DNA from: Anniella stebbinsi
Taxonomy: Eukaryota; Chordata; Lepidosauria; Squamata; Anniellidae
DNA length: 64,000 nucleotides
Assembly (NCBI GenBank): GCA_029215795.1
Contig: JARDYH010000001.1
Location: 6,876,001-6,940,000 of the forward strand
Direction: 5' to 3'
Both the position numbers and the translations under genes were made by a program. Below, in pieces: positions 26,801-41,500 of this stretch (its first letter is position 1; each line of letters starts with the position of its first letter). A model generated the notes under the pieces. That model searched no databases. It was not told the origin of the DNA and saw nothing but the letters and a program-made list of their open reading frames with translations.

Positions 26801-29800
26801 TTAAAGTGAGCCATTTCTGCGCATGCAGCGTGTTTGCTTACAAGTGCGTATTTGTGTGCTTGGTTTTAGGCTTTTGAATCACTCCACCTCTGCAAGCGCA
26901 AGAAACAGACCAAAACAGACTGTGGAATCAGAAAAAAGGTATTGTGCTTTCTTTTATGTCAAATTAATTTGGGTGAAACCTATTGTGTCATAGCTTGGGT
27001 CTTGGGGAGGGGAATAAAGGCTACCTGGCAAGTAAATCATTCTTGAAAGCTCCATGTTGCCTTTAGGTAGCGGAAATTGATTCTAAAATACATTCTTTCT
27101 TGAAGTGCTCTTGATCAAGGCTATTTCTGAGGTACTGTTTCAGGATGCTGCAGCCTACAAAAGTTTCAGAAGTGTTTCGTAAGGACGAGAGGTCACAACG
27201 GTGCTTTAAGAAATGGGCCTCCAAAATGCATGTCGACAGCCTTGTGTCGGTACCATGTTAGGAAGGTGTTTTCTACTGGGCCGGCCCATTGGTCTATGTA
27301 GCCCAGTATTGTCAACACTGACTAGCAGTGGCTCCCCAGGATTTCAGGCAGGAATGTTTCCAGCCCTACTTGAGAGATGCCGGGTTTGAACCTGGGACCT
27401 TCTGCATGCAAAGCACTTATTCTACCACGGAGCCATAGCCCTTCCAAAATGTTGAATTATGACACGGCACCTTTTTTCTTGTCAGTGTGCTAGCTGAATT
27501 CCTGCTTGCATAATGTTTAAACAGATAGCGTAAAAAACTTGTTCTGCTTCTGAGCACTTGAGAAAACAATTTGTCTTGGTGTTATGTTTCCAGAGGTCTT
27601 TAGCAGAGCTGATTATTCATTAAAATTAACACGACTGTGTTCTACCAAGGATACATTTCCAGGAATTTAGATGTCCAAAAGACAAGTGGGGATATGAAAA
27701 TATAATCCTGTTTAATTTTTCTTTTCTTCGGGAGTATGTTATCTGAATTCCTTAATATATGTTCTAGCCGATGGTAGTCTGTAATAATAATAAAAAAGCA
27801 GAACATTTCTTTGCTGTAAACCTGACGTGGGCAACCTGCCCACCCCTAGGGCTACACATGGGCCTCAGCCTAATTTCAAAAGCCCTTTATAAATGATCTG
27901 TTGAGACCTCTGGGAAGACCTGTCTGGCCCATGGTTCAGCAACAACCCATACTGGGTGTGTTAGCGTGTTGTGTGAACTCAGCCTATTTGTCTGATTGTA
28001 ACCTGCCTGCCTCGGTTGTAGATTCCAGTCTAAAAGAGGAAGCTATCCAGTCTAATAAACAATGTGTGTTTTCATATAGCCTTTCAGCAAATGAAGCCAA
28101 CTCTCCATCGTCCCTGTACAGCTGGCAGGTAATGCAAACATAAGCAAGCATCAAACATTCCTTTCTGGGCAGCTGTGATCAGTTTGATTGTTTATTCTTA
28201 ACTAGCTGTAAGGGTTGTTGTATCTATTCTTGGTATCTTATTGTGCCAAATGAAATTGTGTTGAAGAGAAATGATGCATTCTCGCATTTACTTAATCTTC
28301 TGATGTTCCTTCCATTGCATTTGTCATTACACTAGCCTTGGTAGCAGATGAACTGCTTTTTATTTTAAAGTATAGAGATATCAAACCTTTGTGTGGGCTT
28401 CCTTTTCACCCAACTGCAATAGCTATTGCCAGTGCTATGATGTGTAAACTTTATATTTGTATTGGTTTGCTTTAATTGTGACAAAGCGTCTGTTTGCCAA
28501 GCTGAAATCCTGATTTGACCTGATTGAGTTCTAGAAAGCTTGATTTAAAAAATGAGCCATTAAGGTCGCAAATTTAGCCATATGTAGTATACGAGATCTA
28601 CATGAGAATTGACTTCTCTGTTTATGAATGCAAATATCTAAGAACAAAACTGAGTCCAGCAAGATTGTTTCCTTCCAAAATTGCTGTTGTTAAAATGTCC
28701 TCTGTTGCAATCTCCACCAAATTGTCGTGACTGTTCTCTCCACATGCAAGCCTTTTGAGTGAACTGCCTTGCTCCATAAATCAGGGAATTTCCCCTCTAC
28801 TATGGCAAAGCTATCTCCCCTGTGGTGTGGAAAAAAACCCAGATGCACATGGGGAGCCTGGGCTTTCTATTCCCATGGAAACATGAAACAATTTTAAGAC
28901 TTGCCATGTGGCAGTCTGATTGGCCTCATTTGGACATAACACTAAACTATTGCTTAGCATTTACTTTGCTGGTCTTGTGACCGTAATAAAATTTTACTTA
29001 CTTTGTGAACCTGGACAAGGCTTGGACCCATGACCTCCCCTTTCCAGTGTGGCCTAAAAGAGACCGGAAGCTTTCACTTCTGTTTTCAGTTAACCACACT
29101 CTAGTGCTAATGTCCAAACCTTAAACTAGTTAATCTTAACTCTGGTTTACTGAAGCAACCCAGCATCAGAAAGCAGAGTTTGAAGTTGGCTTGTTTCAGA
29201 AGACCATAGTTAAGACTGACCAGTTTTTCGATGTCCAGACATAGCACTAAAGAAAAGCAAAATCTTCTATCTCCTCATGAACGCACTGGACAAGGAGCAA
29301 GGTTTGCCTGGGGCCATTCACATAATGCTTAATCTTAGTCTAGTTTTATGTCCGAACCAGGCCATTGTGTTCCTTCAGTCCTCAGATTTTTTCCTGAACC
29401 CTCCACTATATTCTCTGTGTCCAGTTTGCATGGCTGCTTAAATAGGGGAAAAAACATTAACAATAATGTACTCTGTATAGGAGTATTAGTGGCTTTTTCA
29501 TATTTCATTGGCCATTTTTTACACTTCCCCCTTCCACTCTTACTAATAAACTTTTATATTTATAATACCATAGCTTAACAATAACAAAAGGGTTCCTAAC
29601 ATAATCTAATTTCTTGATTGGAAATGTAAGGCCTCGGAGAGGAGGGAAAGTGGCGATTCTTTGAGCGGGGAGGGAAGGGGACTGGGGAGGCCAGTTACGA
29701 AGAACCTTCCAGCCTCTTTTCCTCCAGTCTGCAGAGCCCGAGCTACACAGGCGAGAAAGCCCATCTAGCAAAAATACAGGTCATCTCTGCTCTCCTCCAG

Positions 29801-32800
29801 GTCTGCATAGGATATCCATCAGACTCTGAGTTTGGAGGCTGATGGGCATCCCTTTAAGATTACTCCCTTGCTGTTTCCTAAATCCGAACTAATGTGCAGA
29901 TAAATCTAAACAAGCACAGTATTAGGCAGCCTTCATACAGCCTTTCCACGATCTTCGGAGCTCTGTGCTTAGGACAAATCCTACTTATTTGCATCAGGGC
30001 TGGTTCAGGCAGAGTGCTCTAAGGATGTCGATATTATACACAATGAAATCTGAGCTGCTGGCTCTTACCAGAAGATTGGAGTGTGGACTTCTTGGCTTTG
30101 TAAAGTGACCTCTTTCTCCCCATAGACCATGGAGAATCAGAAAGACCATCCAGATGAGCAACACTGGCCAGACATCCAGCCGGTTATCTGGCAGAATGAG
30201 GATAGGAGACGGAATAGTAAGCAAATGAAAAGAGAATATTTCAAGGTATGTTACTACTATAAGGTGGTGGGTTTAATGTTTGATTTGATTGCTGGCCTGA
30301 ATACCTAATAATATAAAGATTTCCTTGTTTTGTTTTAAATAAAGCACCAGTTGAGGTGTATAGCTGACCTTTGTCGTCTAAATGTCAATAAGCAAAGAAT
30401 TGTAAAATGGGAATTTCTGCTCTTGCCAACAAGCTGCTGGCGAATGGCAGCTCAGTGAAATTGTTAAATGTTTGTAGTTATGCATTTCAGATAACTTACT
30501 TTGAAATAAATAGCATGCTGAAATACTATGTTAGAAATTCTACGTGGCAATTGTTCGTATGCTTCACCTTTTGAAGGCTGCTTTAAATATGAACCCCTTG
30601 AACTGATGTAGGTATGCATGTTTAGAGAAAATACACATTTGGAGGTTGTGTATTCCTGTCTTGACAGTATTCCAGTTGCCCCATAGAGATCCCAGATCCA
30701 TGGAAGAGCAAGTCAGTGGCTGCATTCAGACAACACAATAGTTAATGGTGGGGTAATAATCAACTTTACAGTTGTTCATCTAGGGGGTACTCTCCACACA
30801 ACATGGTAATAAATAATCAACCGTGGTGTGGATTAGGATCAGCGCTGAGTTGACTATGGCAGCATTCGGACGACACGATAGTCAGTACAACTGACGATTG
30901 TTTCCCCCCCCCCCCCCCCAGTTGATTAATGTGTTGTCTGAATGCAGCCAGTGTTTCTCACACTTGATCTCCTTATCTACATAAAATGAGAATAATGACC
31001 ACATTATGAGGAGGATTAAAAGCACTTCAGATTGCAAAAGGCTACGTGATTGATATAGTTGAGCATGCAGAAAAAAAATCCATTAAGCAAACAAATACTT
31101 CTCCCAGTCTTCATCCTCTAAGTTATGATTTGATATAATTTAAAGAACTACTTTGAAAAGATTGTAACTCTCACATGTAATTTTCCTGAATAGCCACTTT
31201 CTCATATGCGCACCCTTTCAATGTAAAAACGACTACTTTTTAAAAATAGCTCAAGTTCAGCGTTAATTCGGTGACACTTTCTCTTGTAGTCTGAGCAAAC
31301 TACACAGGTAAGCTTCAACGGAGTGATCTTAACTGCAGGCAGTCACTGATGCTTTAAAAAGGTGATGAAAATTCTGGGAGAGAAGAATTGTAGGAGAAGA
31401 TGAGACAAGCCTGATGCTGAAAAGTGGGGGTGCACAACCTGTGTGGGTCATATGTGGCCCTCCGAGGCCTTAATTATGGGGCTTCATGGATGCCCTGACC
31501 TGCCGAATTCCATCCCCCAGCGATCCTGAGATGGATCGCTTTTTCCTCACTGGTTAGCAGGATTACAGGAGTGTGTGTGTGTGTGTGTGCAAGCGCATGG
31601 CCCCCCTGCTTAGAAACAGGGGTGGGAGGGAGAGGGAGAGGGAGAGAGATCTGGAATAGAGTACTTTGAATACAAAAATACAATTTAAGATTGTAATAAA
31701 AAAAACTCACATTGTACAGCAAAGGACAATATCAGTATAACAGTATTAAATATAAGAACTCATGCATGCAGAAATTCAAGTATACGAAACATTTAATCTC
31801 GTTCTAAACGAGGCTTCTAAGCAGAGTCAAGTTCACTTGCTAGTTCTCAGTGATAATAATGAGCTTACCAGGTTGATTTTACATGCAACACTTTGGGGAA
31901 ACCAATCTCAGAGGAAAGCTTTTGAGTCTCTTTTATATACTTGCTAGATGCTATGAAATATATTCAGACTATCTTTACTATTATTTATGTTTCTTATCTA
32001 AGAATTCTTGGATGTCACCTTGCCTTATGAGCTTGATTTCTTATTTCATATCTGTTGTATTTACGATCTGGGGTACAGTTTCTGGTGACTGATGGCCCAT
32101 CTGGTGACTGATGGCCCATCTGGCCTCATTAGCTAGCTGATTGTTTTATGGATGCTAAGTGGAAGACATAACTTTAGATTTAACATTGGCATCTCCTTAT
32201 CTGGATTCTTTTCTTATCAGTAAAAGGTGCTAGTGATCAATCTCTGATGGCCTGGCATTGCTACTTCTCATCTGGCAAGCCTCAGAGAGGAGACACCTGT
32301 ATTACTCATGGGTCAGGAGGCCAAGCTGTCTTGCATTAGTCATTGAATCCTCATTTTTAATTCCAGAATCCTCTTGGGGGCATTTGATTATAGAATTTCC
32401 TAATTAGGCAGCACAGTTAAGATGATGCAAATATGAAAGTTTTGCCTCATCTGCCACACAGTGTAGCAAGAAAAGAGCTAGAAGTTGCTTTGTTGAATTC
32501 AAAGGAAGATCCACCCAGTCTAGCAGCCTCCCTCCCTCAGTGGCTGGCCAGATGTTCCTCAGAGTTCATAAGCAAGGCATGATGGAAGCATGTCATTCTG
32601 TTCCTGACAACTAATAATCAAAAGACTACTGCCCCATATATAGAGGTTCTGTATGTTTTCAGTGTTTTATGGACTGTCTTCCATAAAGGTGTCCAACCCT
32701 TTTCAAAAAACACTTTGTCTTGACCTACTGCCAAACCCATATACTAGACCAGACATTCAGAATGTTTGCTTAACCACACCTTCCAGCCACGTCTCTTTAT

Positions 32801-35458
32801 TCCTATGTTGGTCTGACCTTTTGCAGATAGCATGCTTATTGCTCCAAACCTCTGGCATTCCCCAGACCATTCAAATGTATGAAATTATACTGAGGCTGGG
32901 ATAGAGAGAATTCTCTTGGCACAACTGATATCTCCTAACCTGATCAGTGATTATTTCTGATCTGAAGATTCTCTGAATCTTTCAGATACTGCCGTTTCCT
33001 TTTGTCTTTGTCTTTCATTTTGGCTTAAACTTAAAAGTAAGAACTTGCCACGAGGTGGCACTGTCTGCCTGCTTTCTGAGTCCACAAGAATTTCTTTGGC
33101 ACCCACTGAATGTAATTATAGTACTTGTGCTAAGCTTCAAATTGAACTGAAAAATAAAATGTCCTCCATTATGAAACTGACATCGTTGGATGTTTAAGTC
33201 ATGATACTTAAATCTGAAAGGAGGATGAAAGACAAAAGCAATAAAACACCATACGTTCAAAGCAGACTACATTTGACACTGACTGGCAGCGGCTGTCCTG
33301 GATTTCAGGCAGGCTTCTGTCCATTAGGACTTACTTCCATATAGGTGTGTGTAGGATTCCAGCCTTACAATAGAACATTTCTCCCCGCATCTGCTTTTCT
33401 ATGGGGAATTATTATTATTAAGAGAAAAGCATTCATTCACCTGTATTCCACCTGCAGTATGAAGTGCTCTATCCCAGACACAAGTTTGCCACCTCAATGA
33501 GAACATAAGCCATTCTCTGTTATATATTGTGATGCCTTATCCTAGCCCCTTGCTGCTGCTGCCCCTGTCCCGCCTTTACTATTAGGCCCCACAGCTCTAC
33601 AGCCCAGCAACCAAACTCACATCTCACAACACCAAAGAGAAGCAATCAGCGATGTCAGTTTTGCCACCATAAAATGTCCACGTGACTCCATCCTCTGTAT
33701 TTTTTTCAATGAAGACAAAGTGACACAGTAGAGAAGCTTGGTCATGGACTAGGGCTTCAGACAGAAATTAGCAAAGCCCAGCTTAGTTTAGAGACCGCTT
33801 CTGACTGCTTTGTATAATTGTAATGCTGTACAAATTGTTGAAAACAAAAATTTTGTTACTTCCACCAAAGGAGTTTTGTTCGACCATTCACGAGTGCTAG
33901 TTTAAAAGTTGATTTATTGTACTTTGTAAACATTTCAGTTGTCAAAACACCATTCTCAATGGTGTTTTGACCACCGGTTGGATATTCAGAATGGTGTTTA
34001 GACAACCAAAATATTTACCAAGTACCCAAGGGTACAAACAATCAAACAACATTTTAACCTAGCAGAGATGTCTGGATTGGGGAAGGGTTTGTTTTCATTA
34101 CACATTTGAATGGTCGGAGGAAATCTCCTTTGGTGGAACGATCTACGTGGCTTCCTAGGAGAATGCACATGTCTTCGCTGAGTTACCAATTTATTAAAAC
34201 CTTTTTCCTTTTGAAAAGATATGCCAGCGAATTGGGGATATTGAGCTTCAAGAGCACATAAGGTTAGCTCTCCCATACCCTGAATTTAGGGACAATGGGC
34301 AGGCCTTTCTACCAGCAAACTATTTAGCTGCCATAACCATTCAAAGATATAGGAGAGTGTTTACATTGGCTAATTTTAATGTGCTTCCCTCTGCACTTTT
34401 GGAGGGGAAATATAACAACACTCCATATATTGAGCGTTTATGCCCCTGTAAGGATGGTACGGTAGAGTCTGTGGGCCATGTCCTACTATATTGTACATTT
34501 TATTGTGATTTTCAACATGTTTTCATAGTCCCCATCTTACAGAAAAAAACAGGGAGATGTGATGCATTCTATTTAAAGTACCTCCTGGCCGATCAGAACG
34601 CCCAGATAACTGCTAAGGTGGCAAGATTTTGCGCGGCCGCAATTGCCTGTCGACGTGGGATAATATAATCTACTTATGGAAATGCAGTTTTAGAGTAATT
34701 AAGACTATATTTTAGTATTAAAATATGTTTGTATGTTATATGTATATGTATTATGCTGTGCACTTTGTATGCTGGTCTTATGACCGTAATAGATATTTGA
34801 TTTGATTTGATTTTTCCTTTTCAGTACAAGTCTTCTCGGAAGAGTTCAAGTGGAAATGAAAATGATGAGGTGAGTTAGGATTTAAATAGGAAACCAATAC
34901 ATGACAAAATGACACAGATATTGATGAGTTAGACTAAATGACTGGGTTCATACAACAAGTTAACCCATTATGGTTTATTTTCCGGAACAACCAATAATGG
35001 ATTCGCGTGTTGTCTGTGGGATGTCCCTCCCACCTCCACCATGGAGTCTTGTCTGCCCAGCAGGCAGTTTTGCTGAGTTACAGTTATAATACTAAACAAA
35101 CTGCAAGTATTAAAAGTGATGTACTGTTCCGTTCGTGGTGGGATCAAGTTCGGTTACTTTCTAGATCCCCCATTTCTAATATTGCTGAGCATGTACATGT
35201 CTAGCTTTTTTTGTTTATGTACACACGATTAGTCATGTTGATTTATTGATTTATTTATTACGTTCTTGATCCACACAATATCCAGTGTTCTATGAAAAGA
35301 ATACATACGTTTGTATTCATATTCATAATCTCATGCTGAACATTTCTGTTCAAAACATACTTTCATCTTATAATTCCATCTTTTTGGTTTCTTTTTAGCA
35401 AGACAGTGATAATACTAATGTGTCACCACAGTCTCCTGTGTCATCTGAGGTACTAGTC

Positions 35459-35500
<42 letters not shown>

Positions 35501-38500
35501 CTCTACCTGCTAATGTGTGGATCTCAATTGAACATGTCATTCTTTGTGAAAGTGGAGGCGTCTGCACAGTAAGAATTCTTTTAAAGAATTACTTGGAGTA
35601 TATTATATTCTAGCTGCAGTGTATATCAGAAAGAAGCAGAAAAATAATTACAGGCTTCTAACTTCTCAAATTGCCTCCTTTTTTCCTTGTTAAAAATGTT
35701 ATTGAATAATTTCTTTGAAGAGGAAATGTTTAAAGGATATCTGCTTCTCCTTTCTCCTGAAGCTATGTGGCATTGGCACAGAATTTGGCCCTAACTAAAC
35801 TGGTCTAAACATTTCATGAGCTGTTGCTGCTATCCCTTTTAGACGAGATGCTTTCCCTGGGCAGGTCTTCTGTGTAAGCTATGGTTCTTTTCCTTGGGGC
35901 TGCCCAAACAGGTGAATTCCCATCCAAGCCACCTTGTCCATACCTAGAAGGAAGAAATGTGTGAGCAATCCTGCTCTATTATGTTCTCAAACATTATACT
36001 CTTCCATCTAAGTTTTTTTAAAAAAAGAAAAAAGAACAAGGCAGTTCTTCTTCGTGGTCTCTGTGCATCACACATATGGGCTCGCGGCGACGCCGAGCCT
36101 GCTTCCGGGAAACTTAGCTAGCTTAGACTTTTGGCGGGAACCCCTCCCCCCCACCATCCTACCGCGCATGCTCAGGGCTCCCGCCTCTCCTTCTCCTCAG
36201 TTCTTCTTCGACCGCTTCGCTAGTAGCCTCGCGGGAGACTTCTCTGGTACGTTGTACCTAATTTTGAGAGAAAGAAGAAAGTTAGCTTAGGCTGTTCTAG
36301 TAATTAGTTGTTAGTTCGTTAGACTTAGTATAACGTTAGTGTTTTTTTTAAAAAAAAAAAAAATTATTATTATAAATATTTTAGATAAGTTTAGAAAAAT
36401 TTTAAGCGGTTGGCCATCTTATGGCACAAACCGTGTTATTCCGGCGTTGCTCGCGGTGCAGGGCAAAAATTGCCCTCTCGGACGGGCATTCGCTCTGTTT
36501 GGTTTGCCTCGGCGAGGCACACGTCGTTGAGTCGTGCAGCCATTGCATGCGATTTTCAAAGCAAACTCGACGAAATAGGGCTGACCGCCTCCGTAGCCTG
36601 TTGTGGTCTCAGGCGTTGTCGGCCGTCGATCAACCGCGCCCTTCCATGGCGAACAAAGGGAATTCTGGGGAGAGTCGGGTCCTCTCACGCCCAGCATCTC
36701 CGGTTTCCCCCCCAGTTGCGGGCGGCAGCACCGGCATCGTTAACGGGGTTTTCAACTGCCTCTTCCCCGCCTCCAATAAAAAAGGCAAAGAAGCTGAAGC
36801 AAAAGAAGGCTTCGACATCGGCATCGACATCGACGAAATCGGCTACCCAGCCTCCGCCGTCGAAAAAGTCACGATCGGCTTCGATGCCGGCATCGACATC
36901 GGTGAAGGTGGTCGCAATGGTGCACAAATCCTCGTCGGTACCGATACGTCCCTCGACATCGACGCATCGTTCGGCATCGATCGCTTCAGCATCTCAGGCG
37001 TCACAGCGTCACGATGCCTCCCCGACTCCTTCGGTATCGAGACAACGAGCTCCTTCGGTGTCTTCGTTGCTTCGTACGCCTTCCACCCCGAGGGTGCAAC
37101 CGGAACTACCTATGTCACCTCGTTCGCTACCATCTCCGGGACCGATGCCGATCATTATTCCGTCCGATACCGAACGCACGGTACCGACGCGACAATCGGC
37201 GCCGAGCCGCCAACAGGAGCGTCGACGTCGACAGAGGAACCGTTCCTCGCAGTCGAGGTCTCGTTCTCGGTCGAGGTCGTGTTCGCAGGACTGGGAAGGT
37301 TGCTCAGAGCGTGCACATCGGTCCCAGCGTGCTCATTACCGATTTGACCCTTACACAGGGCGTCGAATCCAAGAGGAGCAGGTACCACCGCCGGTTCCTC
37401 CTCGTAGGACCACCTCGTTGAGCCACACTTCCACTCGACGTCGAGGGTCGTCGGCATCGACGGCTGCTCGTCCTTTACACCGGACACCATCCAGATCACC
37501 ACGGCATCGAGAACCCTCGCAGTCATTTGATGACTACAGGTCGGACACATCTTCAGCTCCGTCACCCCGTCCATCTGAGCCGTCACCATTGGATACTGTG
37601 GGGTGCGAGGACCGCGCATCACCAACGATGGAGATGGGCAGCTTCACGGAGCAAATGCAGAGACTGGCTCAATCGTTGAATATAGAGTGCCAGCAAGCGA
37701 TTGATGACTCCGATGACGGCATCTATGACGTCATGCATGCTGAGCCTTCACCGCAGTTAACCTTACCGATGGTTAAAGCTCTATTGAAGACCCTCAAGCA
37801 GTCTTGGGAGCATCCAGCCACAGTGGGTCCCACTTCCAAGCGTCTGGATGCAATCTATAAAGTAAGGGAAGCTCAGGCTCCCTTTCTTTTTCAACACCCA
37901 AAGCCGAACTCGGTGGTGGTAGAGGCTGCGCAGGGCAGATCTGGCAAGCTGCACGCTGCACCAACAGATAAAGAGGGTCAGAAATTGGACTCCTATGGCC
38001 GTCGCATTTATGCGTCGTCGTCGTTGGGAGTAAAGGTGACCAACTATATGGCGCTAATGGCGCGTTATCAACTTTTCCTTTGGGAAAAAATTTCCTCACT
38101 TACAGATTACCTTCCCGACGATCAACGGGAACTCGCTAGGGTCTTCCAGGCGGAGGCAATCCGATTGTCAAAACAGGAATTGACAACGGCGCGTCACCTC
38201 ACTGACTGTATGTCTAAGGCCATGGTGGGTGCAGTTGCTTTGCGTCGCCACGCGTGGTTACGGTCAGCGTCTTTACCACAAGAGACTAAAAACAGGATCG
38301 AGGACCTTCCCTTTGATGGGGAGGGCCTGTTCAATGTGGATACGGACACAACATTGGATGCGTTACACAAGGCCCGGATGACAGCGAAGAAAATGGGAGT
38401 TCAGCAACCTCAACAGTCTTACCGGGCTAGAAAATGGTATAGACCTGTCCCTTACCAACCACGGGCACAACAAGATAAAGCACAACGCTACCAACCTGCA

Positions 38501-41500
38501 TCAACACAGGCCTATCAGCCAAGAAAGTCGAATCCGCGTTTCCAACAGCGCAGCAAAACGCAACAGGGCAAGCGTCGTCTTTGACTTGGCATTGCCTCTC
38601 ACCTGTCACAGCACCAACATCTGTCACAGCACCAACAAGTTACAGCCCTTTCTGCAAACCTGGGCGTCAATAACATCAGACGCGTGGGTCTTGGACATCA
38701 TAGCAGAGGGCTACAAAATAGAGTTCGAAGTACTTCCTCCACTGGGCACCATAAGAATCACGGACCCCTCGTTGACTCTAACGCAAGAAACTACCACCCT
38801 TCTTCAAAAGGCGGCTATCACAAGAGTTCAGCGAGGTCACCTACAGGCGGGGTTCTACTCCCGTTATTTTACGGTGCCAAAGAGGGACGGGGGACTTCGT
38901 CCTATTATGGATCTCAGAGAGCTCAACAAGTTCATACGACCCAAGAAGTTCCGCATGATTACCGTGGCATCGGTGCTACCAATGTTAAAGAAGGGAGACT
39001 GGTTTACCCTGATAGACTTAAAAGACGCCTATTTCCACATTGCCATTCATCCTGCCCATCGACGCTATCTGCGGCTTGTCATTGGGCACCAGGCGTACCA
39101 GTTTTCCGTCCTTCCCTTCGGGCTAAAGTCTGCCCCAAGAGTATTCACCAAGTGCATGTCGGCGGTCTGCGCGCATCTGCGTTCGCACAACATCGACTTA
39201 TATCCTTACCTGGACGATTGGTTGATCGTTTCAAGGTCCAGAACCCAGGCGCTTGCCGACGTCCACGAGGTAATTTCTCTTCTGTCGTCGCTTGGGCTGC
39301 AGATAAATTACAAAAAATCCATCATTCAGCCATCACAACGACTGCAGTTCATAGGAGTTACCCTCGACTCTACCGTGGGAAGAGCTTTCCTGCCTGCGGA
39401 CAGAGTACCTACCCTACAGAAGCGTGCATTGCACTTGCGCACCCACCCTCGAGCTTCAGCATTTGCGATTCTCAGGTTACTAGGCTTAATGGCGGCAGCC
39501 GTGTTCGTCGTCCGTTGGGCGCGGCTGCGGATGCGCCCTCTCCAGCAGTTCCTGCTCAGCCATTACTCAACTCTGCAAAACCCACACCAGCTAATACTTA
39601 CCGTCCCATTGCTGGTCAGGGAATCCCTCCGGTGGTGGTTGGTCTCAAGCAACCTTTCCCAGGGAATGCCGTTTGTTCCGCGGGAGCCATCTCGCACGGT
39701 GACAACAGACGCGTCTCTAGAAGGCTGGGGCGCGCACCACGGCGATCTGCTGACGCAAGGAAGGTGGTCACCTTCAGAGACTCGCCTTCACATCAATATG
39801 TTGGAGCTTCTGGCGGTAAAGAAAGCACTATGCGCATTTCTGCCTCGCCTACAAGGGCATCATGTCCGCGTCCTAACGGACAATACCACCGTGGTGTGGT
39901 ATTTGAACAAAGAGGGAGGCACCCGGTCGCACCGCTTGCTACGACTTGTACTAGACATTCTAGAGTGGGCTATCTCCCACAATATACTTCTGTCGGCATT
40001 GCACATTGCGGGAAAAGAGAACACCAAGGCCGATGTTCTCAGTCGATCTTTCATGAACACACACGAGTGGGAACTCGCCACTCGCATATTGGAGCAACTC
40101 TTCGCTCGTTGGGGCACGCCCGACATCGATCTGTTCGCGACGGCTGCCAATGCAGTTTGCCCAGCGTATTGCTCCAGAGCAGGAATAGGACGCACATCGC
40201 TGGGAGATGCTTTTCAATGGGACTGGTCGAGGGGTCTTCTCTACCTCTTTCCACCATTCCCATTACTTGCCAAAACAGTGGCTGCGCTACGATGCAACAA
40301 TTCGGACGCTATACTAATAGCCCCGTCGTGGCCAAGACAACCTTGGTTCACGTCGCTACTCAGACTAGCGAAACAGGAGATATGGAACCTACCTTGCCTC
40401 CACGACCTTCTGTCTCGACAAAATGGCAGGATTCTTCATCCAGATGTCCAATCGTTACACCTGACGGCCTGGAGAATCCGTCGTCGTGGAGAGTCCTCGA
40501 CCTTCCAGAGCGACTGAAGTCTATTTTGGAGGCGTCACGTAAGCCGTCAACTAGACTGTCCTATGAAAGAAAATGGACACGGTTTCAAGGGTATGCCACT
40601 CTTAACGGTTTTGATTCTTACACAGCTGATATGCCTCAAATTGTTTCATTTCTATATTCTCTGCATGCCCAGGGCCTGAAACCAGCGTCCATCAAAGTAT
40701 ATTTGGCAGCAATTACAGCAAACCACGATTTGATTAATGGGTTCTCTGTTTTTACTCATCCAATGGCAAGAGCCTTCCTAAAGGGTTTACGGAACTTGTT
40801 TCCTTCGGTTCGTCCTGTGATACCACAATGGAGTCTTTCTGTCGTGCTCACAGCCCTTACTGCCAAGCCCTTTGAACCATTGGCAACAATTGATATTCGT
40901 TTATTGACTCTTAAGACTATATTTTTAGTTGCCATCACGTCTGCACGACGTGTTTCGGAGTTAGCTGCACTGCTGATAGATCCTCCTTACTTACAGTTCT
41001 TTAGAGAAAAAGTTGTGTTACGTTTGGACCCCATGTTCGTCCCTAAAGTTTCCTCCTCATTCCATGTGAGTCAAGACATTGTTTTACCCACGTTCTTCAG
41101 CCCGTCGTCGGATCCTTTGTCTACAAGATTGCATGCATTGGACGTTAGAAGAGCTTTGGCTTTCTATAAGTCAAGAACTGAGTCTTTTCGACAGTCTCGT
41201 AAGTTGTTCATCTGTTATGGAGGTGTGACAAGGGGGTTGGCCGTATCCCCGCAGCGCATCTCCAAATGGGTTGTGGAGACCATTATCCTGGCTTACAGGA
41301 TTGTTAATAAAGACCCTCCTTTTCACACGACGGCGCATTCTACTAGAGCGCAGGCTGCCTCGTCAGCGCTGCTCCATGGCACTACGCTCGCTGACCTTTG
41401 CAAAGCAGCCACTTGGTCAAATGCTTCTACTTTTGTAAAGCATTATCGCCTCGATGTTAGAGCCAGACAGGACTCCTCGTTTGGTAGAGCGGTCCTTTCC

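Larger units (their letters stand above)
30246..34824 (+). other. LRCH2 intron 14
   Basis: No gene. Contains the TIR element 30715-30952, a GT run (31569-31589), a GA/GGGAGA-rich patch (31620-31650), a 19-bp perfect tandem duplication (32082-32119), SINE and MITE traces (33270-33365) and a LINE C-terminal fragment (about 34080-34815). The stretch 31740-33270 shows nothing recognisable. Confidence 0.65.

Noticed and set aside
33998..34276. Minus-strand 92-codon frame
   Set aside because: Opposite the LINE fragment, whose + strand C-terminus explains the region.
36410..36680. 5' part of the 724-codon Gag frame
   Set aside because: In this interval the neighbouring frame carries the Cys/His motif; the open frame here looks incidental.
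38684..40399. N-terminal 570 codons of the recombinase frame
   Set aside because: Out-of-phase reading of the RT/RNase H ORF; only the part after about 40400 looks like recombinase.
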